Source: Nematostella vectensis | Lineage: Eukaryota > Cnidaria > Anthozoa > Actiniaria > Edwardsiidae | Direction: 5' to 3' | Assembly: GCF_932526225.1 (NCBI RefSeq) | Contig: NC_064034.1 | Coordinates: 14,708,887 to 14,772,886 of the forward strand | Length of the DNA stretch: 64,000 nucleotides | In this document: one piece after another, positions 35,499-48,300 of the stretch | How positions within the stretch are numbered: position 1 is the first letter of the stretch | How the letters are laid out: each line of letters starts with the position of its first letter | The notes under the pieces: generated by a model | The model's database searches: none | Told to the model about the DNA's origin: nothing | Seen by the model: the letters and a program-made list of their open reading frames with translations, nothing else | Program-made: the position numbers and the translations under genes

Positions 35499-36544
35499 TG
35501 TTTTAAAGTAATATAACACTTGCCTTTCTCTGATTTTTTTCTTTTTCTTTTGTAAGATAAAACCTATTTTTCTTATTGAATGTCATTATATGTTTTTGCA
35601 TGAAAAAACTGCAATAAAAAAAACTTGAGGATTGTGTTGTGTTGTGGTGGAGTTCAGTGTTTACGATACAAGTTATATTCTAAATTCAGTATGACAGTAT
35701 AAATAGATCTTTGCATTTGCAAAAATAAATTAATAAATGCTATAACAATAAAAACAATTATACAGTACTGATATTACAATTTTGGTTGTAACAGAAAATT
35801 TACCCCTAAGAGATTAGCACATTGAGGGTGATCAAAGTAATTTTAAGATATAGAGATAACATTACAGAAAACACTTTTAAAGATTAAATATCTGAATTCT
35901 TATTACAGTTCCAGCTCTTAGTTCCTAGACTCTTTATGAAATATATCCTGATACATTTCAGGATTTCTATATAGCCCTCTCATTCATCACCAAATATTTG
36001 TCTAAACAATATGATAGCATATGATTGTTATTGACCAGCTGGGAGGTCCGTATCGTGAAATACCGTGACCGAGGTCTTGAAAATACTGACCAAGGCCTTT
36101 TATGGCGTTCCCTCCCCTATCTGGAAATCTGGTGTTTCTTACCTTTTTTACCCCAATCAGTGTTATAATATGGCATTTACACATTTTTACATATGCTTTT
36201 ATCATTATTTATATGTTTTTTTTTAATGGTAGAAAAAAAAACAGGGGCTCAAACAAATTACAAATGTACATGCAATCCATAGGTATCCCAGTCAAACCTG
36301 CACGCAGGGTCTAGTTACCGAAGATGAGACCTGGCTATTGACAAAAACTTCTAATTCTTCAGCATATCCAAGCAAGAAAGGTGAAGTAAAAGCTAACAGC
36401 GGATTGAAGCCGGCAACAGATGTAACATAGGAAGAACAGCATCAGAAAGTAAGTGAATTTATGCAAATTACTCATGACTAAAACCAGTAAATCATCTCTG
36501 CTACTTGACAAGTCTGCGCTCTTCAATTGGAATCCTGTTAGTTA
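35499..36544. other. no gene seen
   Basis: AT-rich intergenic DNA; short open frames without motifs. Confidence 0.4.
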
Positions 36545-36548
36545 TTAA

Positions 36549-36620
36549 CCCATTGACTCCTGGCTATTTTCTAGCTGAATTTACAAAAAAAAAAACAGAC
36601 CTAAAACAGATACCTCATCT
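36549..36620. mobile_element. left end of a third, diverged element of the A/B family
   Basis: TTAA (36545-36548) and CCCATTGACTCCTGGC are followed by AGCTGAATTTACAAAAAA and CAGATACCTC, as in A and B. Similarity ends near 36620. No matching right end was found, so this is a truncated copy or a shorter subfamily. Confidence 0.6.
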
Positions 36621-36877
36621 ATTAAGCCTGGCTGATTGTGTAATTTAGGAAAATATCCATACCCCCCACAGAGGGTTTGGCTCAAAGTCCCAGGAAATTT
36701 CAGGGGGTTTGGTAGTATAGTGCATTTCACCATTTCCAGGAGGTCAATTTTGCTCCAGGATCTCAAACAGCTACACAAATTCAATAGTTTGCAAAGATTG
36801 TTGCAGCTATGATGCTGGAGAAATTCACCTATAGCCTCTAATGATATGTTAACTGTACAGAAGTAGTAGTTTCCTGT

Positions 36878-37236
36878 TTAGTCCTTGTGTGCGAAAGTTG
36901 GTATTTCAGGATCACACAAAATGTACTCCACCCCTGAATATCTGTCACCATCAGCTGGTGCTCTGACTTCTGATTGGAAAATGCTTTAGCTTTCTGGCGT
37001 AATTCTGTATCCTCTTCCTGACAAAGAGAGCCATCATTGTTTATCAACTTCACGAAAGGGCTTTCAATGAAGGGCTTCGGTGTGGTGCACTCATTGCCTA
37101 AAGTTGAATAAAAAACTTTGTTGTAACTAAAAGTCTGGCCAAACTCCAGTGATGGTGCCTCCAAATCTATGGACTGTGCAAAGTTCTCTGCCAGTGCATT
37201 TAGTTGCACTGACTTTCTTGTGTGATACGTCATAGT
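36878..37236 (-). pseudogene. alpha-kinase domain exon with one-base frameshift
   Basis: After a possible acceptor (AG at 37237-37238) the frame reads an alpha-kinase core: ALAENFAQSI, then PKPFIESPFVKLINNDG, then SEHQLMVTDIQG. These match the atypical (eEF2K/MHCK/alpha-kinase) fold, where a phrase like FSH..HQL.V.DIQGV is conserved. Directly after DIQG the next conserved residues VEYILCDPEIP appear only in the +1 frame. One G is missing in the run at 36931-36934. The shifted frame stops at TAA 36878-36880. Either the gene is dead or the G run is miscalled. N-lobe exons were not found upstream. Confidence 0.7.
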
Positions 37237-37979
37237 CTGACTCGTTCGAGCATTGGTCAGACATGGGGTTCGTCCGATTTGGCTCTAATTTGGCATGCAG
37301 GCTTCTTTTGGGTCCTCTAGTACGGATTTGCATTAAAAAATGAAAAAAAAATGTCTTTGTAAGATTAATCCCCTGCGCCATTTTGCCTTTTTGGGGCGAA
37401 AAAACGGATGTGGTGCGTGTCTGAAAATGTGTGTTTTTACTAGGGCGCTAACAGCCTTGTTGTTAAACTAAACCAGTTATATTTGGTATATTTGAAATTA
37501 TCTTTATCCCCTCTATGAAATAAAGTAAAAATGTTTTGAAAATATTAAATCAGTTTAAAAATATACTCTTCCAAGTACAGCTTTGTTTCAACCTCTGGAT
37601 TTTGATGCTCTCTTTTAGAGGCCTCTATATTCGATGATATATGGATTAAGAACAAAAAACTAATTTTGAATATTGATATATGCATGAGTGAATTGTGACA
37701 AAAATATTTAGCTGGCTTTTTGCAATGCAACCCTTCACGATTGTTTTGAAAACGACTGAAAAACTACATTTTTAGTCGAAGTATGGTGTTAGACAGTAAC
37801 GTATTGTTCGTATTTCTTTGGTAATACAGGGTGTCTAATTTGACTTTTTCACAGATGTAACAATGTAAAAAAGACTCAAAGCGCTTTTGCGAAGTCAAGT
37901 AGAGTAAAGCCAAAGCATCGGTTTTTAACAAAGTTATTTGGACCTAGTAAGGGTTCAAGCTCAAACAAATATTATCGTT
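37237..37979. other. no gene seen
   Basis: AT-rich DNA between the kinase exon and the left inverted arm. Nothing recognisable. Confidence 0.4.
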
Positions 37980-40844
37980 ATAGCGGAGCCAGCGCGGAGC
38001 TCCATAGGTATAGAAATATGGTATAACTATGCGACTTGGTTTTGTGGTCATTGCGCGGGTACCCTGTGGTGTCACTCACCAGCCAGCCAGCCAGTCAGTC
38101 AGCCGCGCAACTCCCAGGCCTCACTCGGCCCCATAATGGCGGCTAAATACAAGCACTGAGCAAGGGAAAAGTTCTTGTCATGCGTTGATTATTTCTTTTT
38201 GCCTCAAATTTTGTGACTTAAGGATAAAGTCAACTAGAGGAGATCTACCAACATTCATTCACGCCAAGATTTATGTAAGGATATGTCTGGTTTTTGCTAG
38301 TAAATTTAAGTAAGTAATAGTTCACATTAAAAAGCGAACAAAACCACAAAAAAAGCGACAAAATGCAAGGTGAGTTTCAGACGACGATTTCTTTTGTCTA
38401 TTGAGGATATGACAGTTATTTGGATTTTTGTTGTCTTTTTTGTTTGCTTTGAGAATGAGCATAACACCTTTTGTTTTGACATTCTTTGTTCTATCTTTAT
38501 TCTTGATTCTGTTGAAATATTTCATAAAGGCTAACCAATATCGTGTTGCATTTGTCATATACTGGTAAAGAAGACCGTTCTTGTCTTTATATCCTGTGCT
38601 CTTAGTCCTAAGAAGATACATATCCTTAGAACAGTTAGAAGATACAGCAACTTTTTCAACTTACAAGAGAAATTTTCCTTACCAAGGATAAAAACAAAAC
38701 AAAATTCAACCCCTGTTGCCAATATGTATTGTTATTGTCTGCATCTTACACCTCATGTGTTTATTATTATTTTTTCAAATATTTGTGGAAATTAGTCAGA
38801 TTATAAATGTCTTGATGAAAAGATTGTTTTGAAAAAAATGTTACTCTTTTATGAACCAGGGACTACCTAAGGGCCAAGATGAATGCTAAAGACTGGAAGA
38901 CATGAGAATTGAAAACCATGTCTTGAAAGACATGTCTGAAAGACAGTAGGGAGTTCTTATTCACTAGTCATTAGATACCCCCACACACATGGTCCCAGGA
39001 AAGGGTGGGGGATTAGACTTTAATAAAAGCCTGTTTCCAAGTTAAGAGTCAAAAACAGTCAATACCACCACCCCTCTTGATATATTCTGGTTAAAAAGTG
39101 ATCTAAAACCCCACATTAACCACTGACTTCCCCAGGACCATAAGGGAGGGGGCTCAAATGACTAAGGCATTACTATGTGATTCAGCAGTACACACTCAAT
39201 AGGTTTTTTTAGAACAAGATACTTATATTATATAAAACTAAAAACATAATTTTGCTTTTTAAATAATAAATCTGTAACGAAAACAGTTTTCTATTAACCT
39301 AAAGATAATGGGAAAGGGGATTTTAGGAAAGTACTGAAAATAATTATCACATTGTTATATTTTCTTTTCAAACATTTAAAGAAGAGTCATATTTCTTCCT
39401 TTCCTTCTGCCTGTTGACTATTTTTATGCAATTGATGCTCTTTGCTATTTCCCCTCTACACCAAAAATAAATTAATAAACAGATTTTATTTTTAAATTAG
39501 ATATTTTCATTTAGTACTCCCACTTATATATTCTTTTTAGGATCTCCTTTCCTTTTCCATTACATTAATTTTAAAGGTTTAGATTTATTTCATTGGAATG
39601 GTTGGATCCAGGGTTTCTAAAAACACCAAAATATAATGCATTACTGGATGTATATTTGTAGATATTAATTCCCATGGGGATGGAAAATCACCACTTAAAA
39701 TGGTACATTAAAACTTCAGTATTGCATCTTATCTAAAATTGTGTCTGACACTATATTCTATCTTTGAAATCCTGTTTCATCCATTTCTTGTTCTTTGCAA
39801 GGACAAAGCTTGTCAGAATGTAGCTTTACAAATGTACATTAATAAAACTTTTTATTATGGAAAGGGTTTTTAAGGGCAAGATACTTAAACTTTATAACAC
39901 TAGCAACAACCTTGTTCTTTTTCAATAATAGAATTCTGTTCACATAGCTTGGATAGCATAGACATGGCCTGTGGTGATGAAAGGGTTAAGATAATGGGAA
40001 AGGGGAAATGTCAAGAAATGCTCAATCAAATTGTTTTCATTACTGTTATATTTTTTTCAACAAACCTTTCAAGTTGAGTCAATTCCCTTTATATATCCTC
40101 CCCCGTCGACTATTTTTTAGTCAATTGATATTCTTTCCTTCCTCTCTACCCCAAACATAGATCAATGAAAGGGTTTGGTTTGAAATTAGAAGTTAGCATT
40201 TTAGCACTGTCAATGATGCCTTAGATGTTTTTTTTTTAGGATTTGCTTCCAAAATCAATCTGTTTTTTCTTCATTGCATTCATTTTGGAGTAGGCCACCA
40301 ACAACAAGGCCACTATATGGTAAATGGTGGGTGCACCAATATGTAATGCATGAAAGGAGATATATTTTTGGATTTTAATTTCCAGACATTTTTCTGAATA
40401 TTCGGTCCGATGAAGGAGATAATCGCCACTAAATCAATACATAAAAATTACAGTATGGCATCTAAACAGTCTAAATATATTATTTCAAATCTGTGGAATG
40501 CTGTTACATCCATGACCTATTCTGCACAAGGGCGAAGCTTGTCGGAGTATTCTTTTGATTAAAAAAATATATTTATAAACTTCTATGATGGGACATAAGA
40601 ATTTACCATTAGACTGTTGACAACTTTGACAGCCATATTCACACCAGGAATTGTGTTTGTTAACCTTGATGTACTGCATAATTTAAATTATTGAATAAGG
40701 CCTGGATCCATTTGGTTGGTACAATAAATAAATCTCAGTAAAGAGCAGGATCCTAGATCCCCCCAAAATACCTCAATCAGTCAACACAGAAGGTGTTCAA
40801 TGCTGGCTCCGCTTTTAGGCAGTGCCTAAATCTATATTATATTA
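37980..40844. repeat. left arm of a large inverted repeat (2.9 kb)
   Basis: The arm is the inverse of 54331-58238. The outer end begins ATAGCGGAGCCAGCGCGG and the inner end is GCTGGCTCCGCTTTTAGGC followed by its palindromic half. So the arm itself carries inverted AGCGGAGCCAGC at both ends. A CCAG/CAGT microsatellite lies at 38084-38101. Two diverged monomers of about 660 bp follow one another (near 39217 and 39874), sharing phrases such as AAGATAATGGGAAAGGGG. Open frames conserved between arms (38322-38621 and 40485-40679, minus) match no family I know. Confidence 0.85.
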
Positions 40845-41202
40845 TGTGTCCGATATAAGTCTAGATCTCTTTGAAACTCTCGTTTTGAGTTGAATTGTCT
40901 TATGAATTATATAATCCGCTTATATAGCCGAACAGTTTTTCACTTCTCAATCTTCATCCGCGTAGATGATTCTTCCGTCCCAAAACGTGGTAAAAAATAG
41001 TTGTGATAAATCTATAGTTGATTTGCTTATTTGCGATTTTCGCTTTTAATCTTGCAGTCTCATTTTAATTAAGCATCTTTAAAAATCATTTAAAATGTTT
41101 CTTTTCTCAAAATGCGGTAAGCTTGTGAGATTATTTTGACTAAATGTCATAAGTCTAGACACGAACAATGATAGAGTAAGTGAAGCGTAAAATCTACTTA
41201 TA
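40845..41202. other. spacer between left arm and hAT element
   Basis: About 360 bp of AT-rich sequence without a recognised feature. Confidence 0.4.
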
Positions 41203-41606
41203 CAGGGTTCGTACGCTTTTGAAAGAAAAATAATCCAGGACTTTCCAAGGACTGTTTTATAAAAATTCAAGGACTCCCAAATAAACGTTTGAATTAAAAA
41301 AGGTAACTACAAGTACACACACCATGTGTCATTTTTTATTTCTTGACGTATACGCGTTTGTTTCCCTGAGCCGTTCAGTTTCTTTCCTAAAGCGCTCGCC
41401 TGCCTTCATCTCAACTAAAACCAGAAACATCGCCACAGAAAGCCAGGCCGGGCGATTACCATAGGGAACACAGGTCAAGAATGTCAAACAATGGTTTGAC
41501 AGATGAAAGCCCAAAACAAGGGATGTTTTGAAAACGTGTGCCCCGGTACAAATGATTTTAGCCGCGAGAAAAGCTCAGACTATTTGGTATCAAATTGGTT
41601 GCTCTT

Positions 41607-44600
41607 TTAGATTTCGGCCTTGAGAGTGAGATCTGCAAGTTCATCTTCAACGTCCTTTAATGCCTTCTGCTTTTCTTTCGCGCATTTTCTGAGGGCATTA
41701 GACTTTGTAAGCAGAAAAAGCTGAGCCGTTTCTTCTGCCTCATTTGCAAATTTGTCGGTATCAAACTGCAGCGATGCAATTTCGCAGGACAGCCGCATTC
41801 TTTTCTCCTCTAAATCCTCTTCTCTTTCTTTGCATTTTCGCTTGCGGTTTTCTTGGATGGTTTTCGCCTGGGCCTTTCTCTGCTCGTCGAGATATTCAAC
41901 ATAACGCCGTCTTCCTTGACTTGCGGCGTCCAACAGCTGCTTACTAACCTCGAGCTTCTTCAGGCCTCCGATGTGCGTGATGCGATCATGGATGACTCGC
42001 TCCACCATCACTTGGCGATTAACTGAAAAACCTCGTTCCACGGTAGCTTGACCATGTGATAAAACCAGAAGTACTTTGACAAGCTTCCAAAGCTTAGCTA
42101 GCGAACTCTGGGAAGCAATGTGCTGTGCAAGGAAGGTATCCAATCTGTCTTCCACAAAATTAAACTTCAGAAAGACTTTTTTCTGGGCCAGAACTGCCTT
42201 GTCTGCAAAGTCAGTTTACTGGTGAACATAGGCACCGCAGTCTCGCATCTGCACTCGCTTGTATTCGACCATCTTCTTCAGTACGACCTTGAACTTCGAG
42301 ACCCTTTTTACCACCCAAAAACAGAGATCGATCGAGACCAGTTCAATCAGTTCTGTAACTATACAGTTCATATGAAAACCGCTCTATGCAGTACGAGCTC
42401 TAAATCCACTGATGCCATTGGCAAATGTTGCTAGTTATATTGTTATACGGAAAATTAACCATTGTTTTGTAAGAAAACCAATGGACCCAGCTTTTGTTTG
42501 TAGCTCTATGCAGCGTTTTAGGCCTTGACTTTGACTCCTAAAGAGGTCCCGTAGTAAAAAAACTGCATAAAAAGAAAATAATAAGAATGCTAGATTCCTA
42601 CCTGAAGCTCGCTGACTTTCTTGTCTAACAAAAGCTTTCTAATCTTGGCCTGCGCTACAAATCCGACATCAACCTTCTTGGCATCTAGATAATTCTCCTT
42701 GTTTGACAAGTCAAACTTGGCAAGCTTTAAAGGTGAGTTTGCTTGTTGTAGTACGTCAGGCTTGATAAACCGCTTCATGAGACTTTGAATGACTTTCTGC
42801 AGCCTGCTCACCAAAAATGGAAGTATTGGATTGTCGTATTGGAATGCGGTCAAAAATGGTTGAAGCTTGCTCGCAACGGATTCAAATGCGGCCACCTTGG
42901 CTGGGACCAGTATATCCTTCGTGGCGTCTCTCACAATTTTGAAAGACTTCGAAGTGGGAGTCGTGAATTTCTTCTGCGATAGCACTGCTTGGACATATGT
43001 CTTGATATTATCCCAAATTTCTTGAGCTCTTACTGCAACTGGGACGTTTTCCAGCCACCTATGCTTGCAGAACTTCAAAGGGTAAGTGCTGCTACCTGTT
43101 ATTTCTACGAAATCTTCTTGTCTAGCTGGGGAGTCGACGAAAAGCCAGTAGATTGAAGACAGTAGCTCCTCTATATTCCACTGGGATGCCTTTGCACCTG
43201 TCTTAAAGGCATTATGGACGACATGTAAACCACAGGACCCAACATTTATCAGAAGCGGTGCATCTTCGTCTGCCTCAAGGCGCTTCTCTTCTAGCAGATA
43301 AAGAAATTTCCAATTTACATCGGGGCCATCCATGGAAAGTTGTGATATCTTTAAAAAGTCAATGTCATTACTTTTTAGGCCATCTGTCATTACTCGGAGC
43401 ATATCTTCGGCCGTTGCGTGGCCCATGAACAAAGAAGTAACATATCTAGTTGTCACGCTTGACGATAAGTCGTCCCAGTACCTTACATGTATGTCCATTT
43501 GCTTCGATTGAGTCGTTTTGTTGTGGGACTCATCAAAAAGTACAACAAACTCGTCAAGCTTCTGTATGCGCCCTTGCAATTCTCGCTTAAAAAACTCAGC
43601 TATACCAAAGCAGGCCATGTAAGCGCATTTCTTTTCTCCACTTATCAGCAACTGTGCTATCGGGAAACATTAGTTTCTGCTCTAAGAACGTCATTCTCGG
43701 AACTGTAGGATTTTAGAACTTCTTGACGTTTCGATGTTTCTTGATTTTTTGCATCTCTTTGCTTACTTGCGGTTTCCAGGAAATTCTTGACACATTGGGA
43801 ATCATTGTTGCCAGTAATTATAGAAAGCATATATATTTTTTTCAACTTCGAATCGTTGGGAAAATCGTTAAGTGCTCAGGAAGTGTTGCGCTATATTAGC
43901 ATATATCATTAATATTATAAAAATTATTACCTGATACGCGTGCCTTTTTCATGAAATAAAATGCGATGCAACATGGGAACAAATAAAGTCACAAAATTTT
44001 AATCATTGACTTTATTGCCATATTTAGCGCACCGCTTTTACGAAAGCTTAATTCAATGCGTGTGTAATTGAGAATGCCTATAAACCAATGTCTAAACTTC
44101 AGTAAATATTTTTAGCTGTACCTGTTACGTATGTCTAGGAGTTGCTCTAATTCCTTTTCAAGAAGATCAAAATGAGTTAATAACTCTTTAGTTTTTCTCT
44201 CTGTGTTTCTGTAGCTTTCCAACAAACACCGGAATTCTGAAACGAAACCTCTGTCAAATTGTTGTTGTCCGTTTTTAAATTTTGGATAAGATCGTCACCA
44301 AGTTATTTCGGAATTCTTTTAAATCTTCTAATGAATTAAGACGTTCGTCTCTGATGAAACCTAAGTATATCAGATCACAGGAAACCCGTGGCACAATATA
44401 AGCACATAACGAATAACGGTATTATCAATAACAGTAAAAATATAATTTACCTGCATTTTGGTGTTTCTTCGACTTCATATGACTCCTTAGTGCTGAAACT
44501 CCCATATTTTGAATCCCGAACGTTTTTATTCAAAACTTGCATTTTGCTTCAGTGTCGTTACTGCCTCGTCCGATCCACTTTGAAAACTCGGGATCTAGTA

Positions 44601-44634
44601 GCCACTTGTCTTGAAATTTACATTTCCCGGCCAT
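41607..44634 (-). pseudogene. hAT transposase, BED finger plus RNase-H-like core, several disabling changes
   Basis: Exon 1 (44634-44451) starts MAGKCKFQDKWL and codes for a BED-type finger (AKCKF-stop-IK ... ALRSHMKSKKH). The second cysteine of the CxxC pair is TGA at 44530-44532. Exon 2 (44236-44122) joins in phase and looks coiled-coil (Lys/Glu/Leu rich). The core follows at about 43845-42600, with frameshifts near 43680 and 43645 around MFPDSTVADK and GEKKCAYMACFG. The C-terminal region (about 42320-41607) has an in-frame TAA after CGAYVHQ and ends in a Lys/Glu-rich tail. The hAT dimerisation-like stretch LLVLSHGQATVERGFSVN is present. Non-functional. Confidence 0.8.
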
Positions 44635-44784
44635 TTTCTCGGTTATTTAATACTCGAACATAATTAATATTTGGACAACAATATCATGGAACCATTGATG
44701 AAGAACGGAGGCAGAAAATGTTTGTAGCGAGCGAATGCTAAGCTCACTTATTTTCCTGCTCAAAAACGAGAGGCGGCCTGCATT

Positions 44785-44960
44785 TGTTACCTTATAATTT
44801 GTGAAAACTCGAGTAACATTAAAAATAAACCGAAAATAAACCACACAGAAACAAACATGGCGGTCAACACGTTTTCTTCTTCTTCTACACACACTGCATT
44901 ATGGGTAATACAATATTTTTCTATGGGGGGGTGGGCAAGTGCTTAATTCCATGGGTAACA
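44785..44960 (-). repeat. Gypsy 3' LTR
   Basis: 176 bp, 5'-TG...CA-3', identical by eye to the other LTR at 51613-51788. Confidence 0.95.
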
Positions 44961-44974
44961 CACTTCCCCCCTGA
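44961..44974 (-). promoter_or_regulatory. polypurine tract for plus-strand priming
   Basis: On the element strand TCAGGGGGGAAGTG lies directly against the 3' LTR. A purine run in this place primes second-strand DNA synthesis in LTR elements. Confidence 0.75.
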
Positions 44975-45359
44975 AAAGATGTCGTCCTCGACATTTAAGT
45001 TACTAGTATGTTTCAATACTACAATGCAACTGAGGAAAAAAAATCTGACTACTCTACTATTTCAATGTTCAGTTCCATGAAGGCATGGTGTAGGGTGATC
45101 AAGTCCAACCATGGCTTCCACTTGTTTCTTCATACAGCTGTATCTTGCTTATTCTTTACTCTACAGTTCTCTTGCACAATGTCATTGCCACGTAAATACC
45201 CAATGCTGCTCAAGGTCTTACACCTTGTTACCTACACTATTTGCTAGGCTATACTAGTATTATTCAACTAGTGTCTCTAACTAGACCGTTTTTTCCTTTT
45301 CTTTTTCTTGTAACAAACAAACAAATATAAGTCAAGTAAGTGTACTAGTGTACTTGTAA

Positions 45360-48300
45360 TTACATTGCTGGTGTCCATGGTGAGAAGGAAGGACATCTGT
45401 AGGGTACCTGTAAACCGTAGGGTACCGGATAACCGTAGGGAGTCTGTAGACTGCAGGGTACCGAATAACCGTAGGGTACCTGTAAACCGAAGGGTGCCTT
45501 GAACCCGCATGTGGCACATGGTAACTCTTGTGTAGGAGGTGCACCGTAAGCACTCCATGCTGACTCATTTATAGTTATACCATGGTTAGCGACCGGTCCC
45601 CGATAATAGGATGGCTGACCAATAACATCATAAGTAACCCGCAAAGGTGGATGCCTATTCCGCTCGGGTCGTCCAATGATGCTGCCATTAGCATAGTTCT
45701 CCTGGCTGTCCCTATCACCTTGTTCCCCTTGCTGCTGCTGTGATGCCCTCTCTGCCTGCTCCTCTATTGCTTCATCCAGCTCACCTGCCGTTCCTTCCTG
45801 TTGATCGGGTGCTCCATCCAGCTCGCCTGATGCTCCTTCCTGCTGATCAGGTGCTCCATCCAGCTCGTCTGAAGCTTCCTCTTGCTGATCCAGAGATACA
45901 TCTGACTCGCCTGATGCTATTTCCTCTTGCCGATCCGGTGCTACATCAGACTCGCCTGATACTTCCTCCTGCTGACCCAGGACTACATCCGATTCGCTTG
46001 ATGCTTCTTCTTTCTCGTCGGGCGCATATCCAACCTGTCTACCGTAAACAAAGTCTGGTTCCTCTTCACTACTCGACTCCTCTTTCAACTCTGCTGCGTT
46101 CCTTGTTGCAGGTTTCCGTGTTTTGGTTTTCCTTTTTGGCTGAGTAATCACGTCACTCATGAGATAATCACATGGCAGTAAGAGGTTATAATGCAGAGTC
46201 CGGTTCCTGCCCTTGCCATTCTCAGGTCTGACCTCATACACTGGGCTCGATTCTCCCTTCTGATTCACAACCACAAACACCTGATCCTCAAAGTATGAGC
46301 GTAGTTTCCCTGGACCGCCTCGTTCTGACAGGTTTCGTACCAATACCCGATCACCCGGCTTAAGTGATGAGCATCTCACTTTCTTCTCGTAGTACCTCTT
46401 ACCCCGCGCGGCTTGAGCTGTCGACTTAGAACGTGCGATCCTGTAAGCTTCTTCCATGGTTTCTCGCCACTTTGTCACATATTTCGGATACTGTTGCGGA
46501 GTGCCTTGCAAACTGGTACCAAGCATTAAGTCAATGGGAAGTCGAGGTGAGCGACCATAAAGTAGATAGAAAGGAGAAAATCCTGTTGAGTCATTTCGAG
46601 TGCAGTTGTATGCGTGTACAACTTTGTTAAGACTATCTTTCCACTTGGATTTCTGGTTCTCTGGTAGTGTGCGTAACATTGCAAGAAGGGTCTGATTAAA
46701 ACGCTCGACTTGTCCATTGGATTGTGGATGATATGGTGTGGTTCTTGAGTGAGCTACCCCACTAAGCTTTTCCAGATGTTTATGTAGATCGTTCTCGAAC
46801 TCCTTCCCCTGATCGTGATGTATTCGAAGGGGAAACCCAAACCTCATGATGTAATCATTATACAGCTTCTCTGCCACTGTAGGGGCCGATTTATTCCGTG
46901 TTGCGTATGCTTGGGCAAATCGAGTAAAATGATCAATCACTACGAGGATATATTCATACCCACCACTGCTTTTTTCTAGATGTAAAAAGTCCAAAGAAAT
47001 GAGTTCAAAGGGAGCTGTTGTTTGAATACTCTGCATTGGTGCCCGTTGAGCATGTTTCGGTCGTTTTTGCTTGATACATCGACAAACAGAGGTAACATAG
47101 TGTTCAATGTCCTGTTGCATACGGGGCCAAAAGAACCTATCCCTCGCAAGTTGCAATACCCTCTCTGCACCGAGATGCCCCATTTCCTCATGTAATTCCT
47201 TATAAACGAGATGATGAAGTTTCCGTGGAAGGACCAATTGGAGACGTGGTCCAATTCTCCGGCGAAGGATATCATCCTTACCTAGTTCCAACTTCTTCCA
47301 GTGACGTAACATGGCCTTTGTTTCAGGAGTTTCCTTCTTTCGCTCCTTTAAGCTGGGTAATGACTCATTAAGTATGAAACCAATCACCTTTCCAATTGTT
47401 GTATCCTCACGCTGAAGTCTCACAATGTCCTCTGTCGACCATGCTTGCGTGCCTAAGGTGACATTATCGTCGGGAGAATCTTCAAGGCATGCTGACAAAG
47501 AGATAGTCGGAATGCCATCTTCACCTGCCTGGAACTTTACAGAATTCACAGTGGCTCCTATGTCTTCTTGGCATATGGTCTTCTGACATTCTTCCATATA
47601 CTTCTCCATGCCTTGTGAAATCCGCGAGAGACCGTCTGCATCCCCATTTGCCTTTCCAGGTCTGTATTTGATGACAAAGTTATAGTCAGCCAATTCTGAT
47701 ACCCAACGCTGTCCGGTCGCATTCAATTTGGCAGTGGTCAGAATGTATGTTAACGGGTTATTATCCGTGTAGACAGTAAATTTAGGGGCATAGTACAAAT
47801 AGTCTCTAAATTTCTCCGTAATTGCCCATTTTAGCGCTAAGAATTCGAGTTTCCCCGAATGCAGATGGTAATTGCGCTCGGCTTGAGTTAACGATCGTGA
47901 CCCGTAACCAATGACTCTCAAGGTTCCTTTCTGGCGTTGGTATAATACAGCCCCAAGTCCCCGCTCCGATGCGTCAGTGTGAAGAATAAAGGGTTGTTGG
48001 TAGTCCGGATAAGCCATAACGGGTGGTGATGTGATAGTATCTATAAGTGTCTCCAGTATTCGCTGATGTTCCTCAGACCAAGAGACTGGTTGGCGTGATA
48101 AGGACTTACTCGACCTACTTTTCGATTTGGTACTTGTACCTCCCTTGGGTTCCGTCAAAAGATCATAAATGGGTGCTGCTAACGTCGCAAAGTTATGTAC
48201 ATATCTCCTGAAATAACTTAGAAGTCCCATAAGTCTGCGAACTTCTCCGACTGTCTTAGGTGGCGTATCCTTTAAATCCGTAACTGCCTTAATACTCTCC

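Noticed and set aside
42120-42434. 104-codon + strand frame
   Set aside because: Antisense shadow of the decayed hAT transposase C-terminal region.
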